From assembly GCF_013408565.1 (NCBI RefSeq), contig NZ_JACBZX010000001.1, positions 2,542,001 through 2,606,000 on the forward strand: a stretch of 64,000 bases of DNA. Direction: 5' to 3'. This document shows, piece after piece, positions 59,658 to 64,000 of this stretch. Origin of the DNA: Janibacter alkaliphilus. GTDB taxonomy: Bacteria; Actinomycetota; Actinomycetes; Actinomycetales; Dermatophilaceae. Numbering within the stretch: the stretch's first letter is position 1; every line of letters begins with the position of its first letter. A program made the translations under genes and the position numbers. The notes beneath the pieces were generated by a model. It had not been told where the DNA came from and made no database searches. It saw only the letters and a list, made by a program, of their open reading frames with translations.

Positions 59658-60353
59658 CTAACCCGGTGAGGTACCCCGCCTGCGTGACCAGGCAGGCGAG
59701 ACGCCGCGCCAGGCGAGGTCGCTGAGCTGCTCGGTGAGCTGGTCGCGCGCGAGGTCGCCGAGCGTGCCGGCCAGCCAGGCGTCAGCCCCGGCCCGGACCA
59801 TCCCGACCAGGGCGGTGCCCCACACCTTCGCCGGAGCGGGGTCGTGCCCGCGGGCGACGAGGGCCTCGGCGATGAGCTCGCCCATCTGCGCGGCGATCCG
59901 TCCGGTGGCGTCGGCGGCCACCTCTGCGGCGCCGCCGGAGCGCTCGGTGCCGACGATCGGGGCGGCGACGATGAAGCGGTAGAGCTCCGGGTCCTGCTCG
60001 ACGAGCGCCAGGTAGCCGCCGATCGCCGCCGCGATGACCCGCTGCGGCTCGCCGTCGACGGCCGCCAGGTCGGTCTCGGTGGCGGCGGTGAGGGTCTGCC
60101 CGAGCACCTCGCCGACCTCGCGCAGGATGAGCTCGTCGACCCGCTGCGCGACCGCCAGGTAGAGGCCGTGCCGGTCGGTGAAGTGCCGGTAGAAGACGGT
60201 CTTGCTCGTGCCCGCTCCGGCGGCGATGTCGTCCATGCCGACACCGGCGCCCTGGCTGCGGATGGTGCGCATCGCCGACTCGACGAGCTCCTTGCGGCGC
60301 TCCTGGCGATGCTCCTCCCAGCGGGCGCTGCGGCCGTCGGTGGTGGTGCTCAC
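59658..60353 (-). CDS. TetR-family regulator
   Basis: A 231-aa repressor. HTH: MDDIAAGAGTSKTVFYRHFTDRHGLY near residues 33-58, and a variable ligand domain. GTG 60353 lies 8 bp from a 37-bp palindrome in the divergent region with the thiolase operon, so it likely represses both itself (with the M20 and MFS genes) and the fatty-acid genes. Confidence 0.9.
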   Translation of the reverse strand: MSTTTDGRSARWEEHRQERRKELVESAMRTIRSQGAGVGMDDIAAGAGTSKTVFYRHFTDRHGLYLAVAQRVDELILREVGEVLGQTLTAATETDLAAVDGEPQRVIAAAIGGYLALVEQDPELYRFIVAAPIVGTERSGGAAEVAADATGRIAAQMGELIAEALVARGHDPAPAKVWGTALVGMVRAGADAWLAGTLGDLARDQLTEQLSDLAWRGVSPAWSRRRGTSPG

Positions 60354-60360
60354 AGTCCCA

Positions 60361-60397
60361 GGACGGTAGCAGGTACTGGTGGTACCTGCTACCGTCC
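60361..60397. promoter_or_regulatory. 37-bp palindromic operator between tetR and the thiolase operon
   Basis: GGACGGTAGCAGGTAC (60361-60376) and its exact complement (60382-60397) are separated by TGGTG. Sixteen perfect base pairs per arm is long for a TetR site and could hold two overlapping dimers. It is centred between the divergent starts. Confidence 0.85.
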
Positions 60398-60480
60398 GTA
60401 TCGCATAACACGTCGAGGGGTCGGGCTGCTCGCCCTGCACCTCGACGACACGCTGACAACGAGACCTCACCAGGAGACCA

Positions 60481-61779
60481 GTGGTGGCCACCAACCAGTC
60501 CCAGCCGCGCCGCGCCGCCGTCCTCGGCGGCAACCGGATCCCCTTCGCCCGCCAGTTCGGCCCCTACGCCGAGGCCAGCAACCAGGACATGTTCACTGCG
60601 GCCCTGGACGGGCTGGTGGCCCGCTACAACCTCGGCGGCCAGCGCCTGGGCGAGGTCGTCGGCGGCGCCGTCATCAAGCACAGCCGGGACTTCAACCTCA
60701 CCCGCGAGTCGGTGCTCGGCACCACCCTCGACCCGCAGACCCCCGCCTACGACGTGCAGCAGGCCTGCGCCACCGGCCTCGAGGCGGCGCTGCTGGTCAC
60801 CAACAAGATCAAGCTCGGCCAGATCGAGTCCGGCGTCGCCGGCGGCGTCGACACCGCCTCGGACGCCCCGATCATGATCACCGAGAAGCTCCGCAAGAAG
60901 CTCCTCAAGGTCAACCGGGCGAAGGGCGCCAAGAACCAGGCGCTGACCTTCGCCTCGATCCGCCCGACCGACCTCGGCATCGAGACCCCGGGCAACGCCG
61001 AGCCGCGCACCGGCCTGTCGATGGGCGAGCACATGGCGATCACCGCCAAGCGCTGGGAGATCACCCGCGAGGCCCAGGACGAGCTGGCGATGACCAGCCA
61101 CCACAACCTCGCCCGCGCCTACGACGAGGGCTTCCAGGACGACCTCATGACCAGCTTCCTCGGGGTCTCGCGCGACCAGAACCTGCGCGCCGACTCCTCG
61201 ATGGAGAAGCTCGCCAAGCTCAAGCCGGTCTTCGGCAAGGGCGACGGCGCGACGATGACCGCCGGCAACTCCACCCCGCTGACCGACGGCGCCTCGACCG
61301 TGCTGCTCGGCTCCGAGGAGTGGGCGGCCGAGCACGGCCTGACCCCGCTGGCCTACTTCGTCGACGGCGAGAGCGCCGCGGTCGACTACGTCACCGGCGA
61401 CGAGGGGCTGCTCATGGCCCCGGCCTACGCGGTCCCGCGGATGCTGGCCCGCAACGGCCTGACCCTGCAGGACTTCGACTTCTACGAGATCCACGAGGCC
61501 TTCGCCGCGACCGTGCTCTCCACCCTCGCCGCGTGGGAGGACGAGACCTTCTGCCGCGAGCGGCTCGGGCTGGACGCCCCGCTGGGCTCGATCGACCGCG
61601 CCAAGCTCAACGTCAACGGCTCCTCGCTGGCCGCCGGGCACCCCTTCGCCGCCACCGGCGGACGGATCGTGGCCTCGCTGTCGAAGATGCTGCACGCCAA
61701 GGGAACCGGCAGCCGCGGCCTCGTCTCGGTCTGCGCCGCCGGCGGCCAGGGCGTCGTGGCCATCCTCGAGGGCGCCTGA
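60481..61779 (+). CDS. acetyl-CoA acyltransferase (thiolase, FadA2/FadI-like)
   Basis: A 432-aa thiolase. Nucleophilic Cys in VQQACATGLEAALLV (about residue 97), the His in YEIHEAFAATVL, and the C-terminal Cys motif LVSVCAAGGQGVVAIL. It cleaves or condenses acyl-CoA in β-oxidation or lipid synthesis. GTG 60481 (a second GTG follows). It is followed by FabG4-like and MaoC genes, as in the M. tuberculosis fadA2-fabG4-htdX region. Confidence 0.92.
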   Translation: MVATNQSQPRRAAVLGGNRIPFARQFGPYAEASNQDMFTAALDGLVARYNLGGQRLGEVVGGAVIKHSRDFNLTRESVLGTTLDPQTPAYDVQQACATGLEAALLVTNKIKLGQIESGVAGGVDTASDAPIMITEKLRKKLLKVNRAKGAKNQALTFASIRPTDLGIETPGNAEPRTGLSMGEHMAITAKRWEITREAQDELAMTSHHNLARAYDEGFQDDLMTSFLGVSRDQNLRADSSMEKLAKLKPVFGKGDGATMTAGNSTPLTDGASTVLLGSEEWAAEHGLTPLAYFVDGESAAVDYVTGDEGLLMAPAYAVPRMLARNGLTLQDFDFYEIHEAFAATVLSTLAAWEDETFCRERLGLDAPLGSIDRAKLNVNGSSLAAGHPFAATGGRIVASLSKMLHAKGTGSRGLVSVCAAGGQGVVAILEGA

Positions 61780-61865
61780 GCCGGCACCGGCGGCCCGCGC
61801 CAGACCCCCAGCACGCACGTCACCAGCACAGACGTCACGCAGCACGCACAGACCTCAGGAGAGAC

Positions 61866-63197
61866 ATGGCATTCGACTACGGCAAGTTCGTCAGCTCCGG
61901 CTTCGGCAAGCAGCTGGCCACCAGCCTCGGCCTGCCCCGGCCCACGAAGCTGCGGCGGCAAAGCCCCGGCGACCCGCTGATCGGGGGTGCGGTGCTCGTC
62001 GACGGGCACGGTGACACCCCGGTCTCCGAGCGTGTGCGGGTGCTGCTGGAGAGCGAAGGGGTCCAGGTCGCCACCTCGCCGTCCACCTCGGTGGCCGGCG
62101 TGGTCATCGACATGACCCAGATCGAGACCCCGGCCGACCTGGAGACGCTGCGGGCGATCGCCGGCCCGGCGCTGAAGACGCTCGCCCCCACGGGTCGGGT
62201 CATCGTCGTCGGTCGCCCGGTCGAGGAGGCCCGTGACGTCGCCCAGGCCGCGGCCCGCCGTGCGCTGGAGGGCATCGTGCGCTCCATCGGCAAGGAGATG
62301 CGCGGCGGCGGCACCGCCAACACCGTCTACGTCGCCGAGGGCGCCGAGTCCGGGATCGACGCGACCATCCGCTTCTTCCTCTCCGGCCGCTCGGCCTACG
62401 TCGACGCCCAGGTGGTGCACGTCGGCGAGCCGGTCGGCGAGCTCACCCAGCCGAGCGACTGGGACCAGCCGCTGGCCGACAAGGTGGCCGTCGTCACCGG
62501 CGCCGCCCGCGGCATCGGCGCGGCCATCGCCGAGGTGCTCGCCCGCGACGGGGCCACCGTCGTGTGCGTCGACATCCCGGCGGCCGGCGGTCCGCTGGCC
62601 GAGGTCGCCAACCGGCTCGGCGGCAGCGCCCTGCAGCTCGATGTCACCGCCGAGGACGCTGGCGCCAAGATCGTCGACCACGCGACCTCGCTGCACGGCG
62701 GCTTCGACATCGTCGTGCACAACGCCGGGATCACCCGCGACAAGCTGCTCGTCAACACCGACGCCGACCGCTGGCACAGCGTGCTCGACGTCAACCTGCT
62801 CTCCATCCTGCGGATGAACGAGGCCCTCGTGTCGGCGATCAACGCCGGCGGGCACATCGTCAACGTCGCCTCGATCGCCGGGATCGCGGGCAACCGCGGC
62901 CAGACCAACTACGGCGCCTCCAAGGCCGGGGTCATCGGGATGACCAGCAGCCTCGCCGAGGAGCTGCGGTCGAAGGGGGTCACCGTCAACGCGGTCGCGC
63001 CCGGCTTCATCGAGACCGAGATGACCGCGAAGATCCCGCTGGCCACCCGCGAGGTCGGTCGTCTGACCAACAGCCTCTCCCAGGGCGGTCTGCCGGTGGA
63101 CGTCGCCGAGACCATCGGCTGGTTCGCCTGGGACGCCAACCGCGCGGTGACCGGCAACACCGTCCGGGTGTGCGGCCAGATGCTGCTGGGCGCCTGA
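61866..63197 (+). CDS. high-molecular-weight 3-oxoacyl-ACP/CoA reductase (FabG4-like)
   Basis: A 443-aa FabG4-type protein: an N-terminal flavodoxin-like domain (1-200, degenerate Rossmann) and a C-terminal SDR with KVAVVTGAARGIGAAIAE, NAGITRDKLL, and the active site S(IAGIAGNRGQTN)Y-GASK. It reduces 3-oxoacyl-CoA with NADH in the mycobacterial homologue. ATG 61866 follows GGAGAG. The stop overlaps the MaoC gene start (TGATG). Confidence 0.93.
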   Translation: MAFDYGKFVSSGFGKQLATSLGLPRPTKLRRQSPGDPLIGGAVLVDGHGDTPVSERVRVLLESEGVQVATSPSTSVAGVVIDMTQIETPADLETLRAIAGPALKTLAPTGRVIVVGRPVEEARDVAQAAARRALEGIVRSIGKEMRGGGTANTVYVAEGAESGIDATIRFFLSGRSAYVDAQVVHVGEPVGELTQPSDWDQPLADKVAVVTGAARGIGAAIAEVLARDGATVVCVDIPAAGGPLAEVANRLGGSALQLDVTAEDAGAKIVDHATSLHGGFDIVVHNAGITRDKLLVNTDADRWHSVLDVNLLSILRMNEALVSAINAGGHIVNVASIAGIAGNRGQTNYGASKAGVIGMTSSLAEELRSKGVTVNAVAPGFIETEMTAKIPLATREVGRLTNSLSQGGLPVDVAETIGWFAWDANRAVTGNTVRVCGQMLLGA

Positions 63198-64000
63198 TGG
63201 CGGTCGAGACGCTCACCTCGGTCCCGAGCCTCGGGCCGGTGCTGGCCCGCGGCGCCCTCGCCGGTTCGAGCTCCGGCTCGACGCTGCCGGACGTGGCGCT
63301 GCGGGTCACCCCGGCCATCGACCGCGCGGACCTGCTGGAGTACCAGCGGTTGTGCGGCTTCGAGGGTGGCGACGTGCTGCCGCACACCTACCCGCACATC
63401 GTCAGCTTCCCGCTGCAGATGACGCTCATGGCCCGCCGGGACTTCCCGCTGTCGATGGCCGGCCTGGTGCACGTGGAGAACGAGATCGAGGTGCTGCGCC
63501 GGCTCACCGCCGACGACGCGCTGGAGATCACCGTGAGCGCCGACCGGCTCGTCGGGCACCCGCGCGGCCGGGTCGTGGAGATGGTCACGCAGGCCCGGGT
63601 CGACGGCGAGCTCGTCTGGCAGGGGCGCTCGAGCTACCTCAGCCGCGGGAAGGGCGACCCGGAGGCCGAGCGGTCCCAGCCCCCGGCCACGCCGAAGGGT
63701 CTGCCCGCCCAGCAGTGGCGGCTGCCGTCCGGCTTCGGTCGGCGGTACGCGGCGGTCACCGGAGACGTCAACCCGATCCACATGAGCAACGTGACGGCGA
63801 AGGCGATGGGCTTCCCGCGGGCCATCGCGCACGGCATGTGGACCTACGCCCGCACCCTCGCGGCGCTGGGTCCGCAGACGTCGGAGCCGGGGACGAGCCA
63901 CGTGTGGTTCAAGAAGCCGCTGCTCCTGCCGGGCGTCGTCGACCTCGTCGTGCAGCAGCCGGAGACCGAGGGCGGCCAGGTGCTGGCCGGTCTGCGGGGC
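63197..64000 (+). CDS. MaoC-family enoyl-CoA hydratase (HtdX-like), 3' end outside
   Basis: A hotdog-fold hydratase, 268 codons visible. An N-terminal non-catalytic hotdog half is followed by the hydratase-2 motif YAAVTGDVNPIHMSN with the catalytic Asp and His, then AKAMGFPRAIAHGMW. With the thiolase and FabG4 genes it completes a reductive or oxidative acyl-CoA cycle. Translationally coupled to FabG4; the window ends before the stop. Confidence 0.9.
   Translation, partial: MAVETLTSVPSLGPVLARGALAGSSSGSTLPDVALRVTPAIDRADLLEYQRLCGFEGGDVLPHTYPHIVSFPLQMTLMARRDFPLSMAGLVHVENEIEVLRRLTADDALEITVSADRLVGHPRGRVVEMVTQARVDGELVWQGRSSYLSRGKGDPEAERSQPPATPKGLPAQQWRLPSGFGRRYAAVTGDVNPIHMSNVTAKAMGFPRAIAHGMWTYARTLAALGPQTSEPGTSHVWFKKPLLLPGVVDLVVQQPETEGGQVLAGLRG

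Noticed and set aside
59844..61860. A very long upstream extension of the FabG4 frame
   Set aside because: It is antisense to tetR and out of frame with the thiolase gene; FabG4 has a good start and ribosome site at 61866.

Overview
The window is high-GC DNA (roughly 70 % by eye) with many GTG starts, four-base ATGA/GTGA gene overlaps, a Gly-Cys-Val tRNA trio and a fabG4/fadA2/htdX-like lipid locus. This points to an actinobacterium, probably of the Micrococcales (an Intrasporangiaceae/Janibacter-like lineage is my inference). It is chromosomal: biosynthetic, regulatory and tRNA genes flank an accessory region that is rich in defence genes and debris.

Layout. 1-6.6 kb: truncated aidB, three tRNAs, a decayed oxidoreductase-methyltransferase gene, a lipoprotein, and a DoxX / OhrR-like / DJ-1 / MDR-reductase stress cluster. 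6.7-30.2 kb is the accessory island. It holds a second decayed oxidoreductase-methyltransferase gene split by an IS3-family element, an EcsC-family protein, a NucS-like nuclease, nested IS30-in-IS3 remnants, and a coupled operon of SNF2 helicase, type III Mod and type III Res. It continues with a NERD-protein remnant and an opposing three-gene operon (glycine-zipper-like membrane protein, 145-aa protein, GmrSD-type DUF262/DUF1524 nuclease), then broken genes (zinc ribbon, flavin oxidoreductase, ABC exporter, DUF1156 methylase, DUF262). A 337-bp segment of the MDR-reductase gene occurs twice at about 98 % identity (5600-5936 and 28524-28860) and brackets most of the island.

30.2-40.4 kb is backbone: enoyl-CoA hydratase, an MntA/HepT toxin-antitoxin pair, a lipoprotein, a glycosyltransferase, an ArsR-SRPBCC operon, pabB-pabC and tRNA-Val. 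40.5-47.8 kb: a run of broken genes (MFS, NmrA-like, EamA, LysR), a MerR/SDR pair, a second MNT/HEPN operon that also carries a B3/B4 tRNA-binding-domain gene and has a perfect palindromic operator, and a MarP-type protease. 48-64 kb: a TPP-riboswitch thiamin salvage operon (thiM, thiE, thiD-tenA fusion, nitronate monooxygenase), a copper ATPase with CsoR-like boxes, a superinfection-immunity-type membrane protein, a 31-bp tandem repeat, an acyl-CoA oxidase-like gene, an MFS/M20/TetR operon, and the divergent thiolase-FabG4-MaoC operon.

The best candidates for something undescribed are the three-gene operon at 21.8-25.2 kb and the XRE-MNT / HEPN / B3-B4 operon at 44.9-46.7 kb. A recurring caution is that at least eight genes are broken by what look like single-base losses in G or C runs. 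These may be true pseudogenes or residual sequencing errors.
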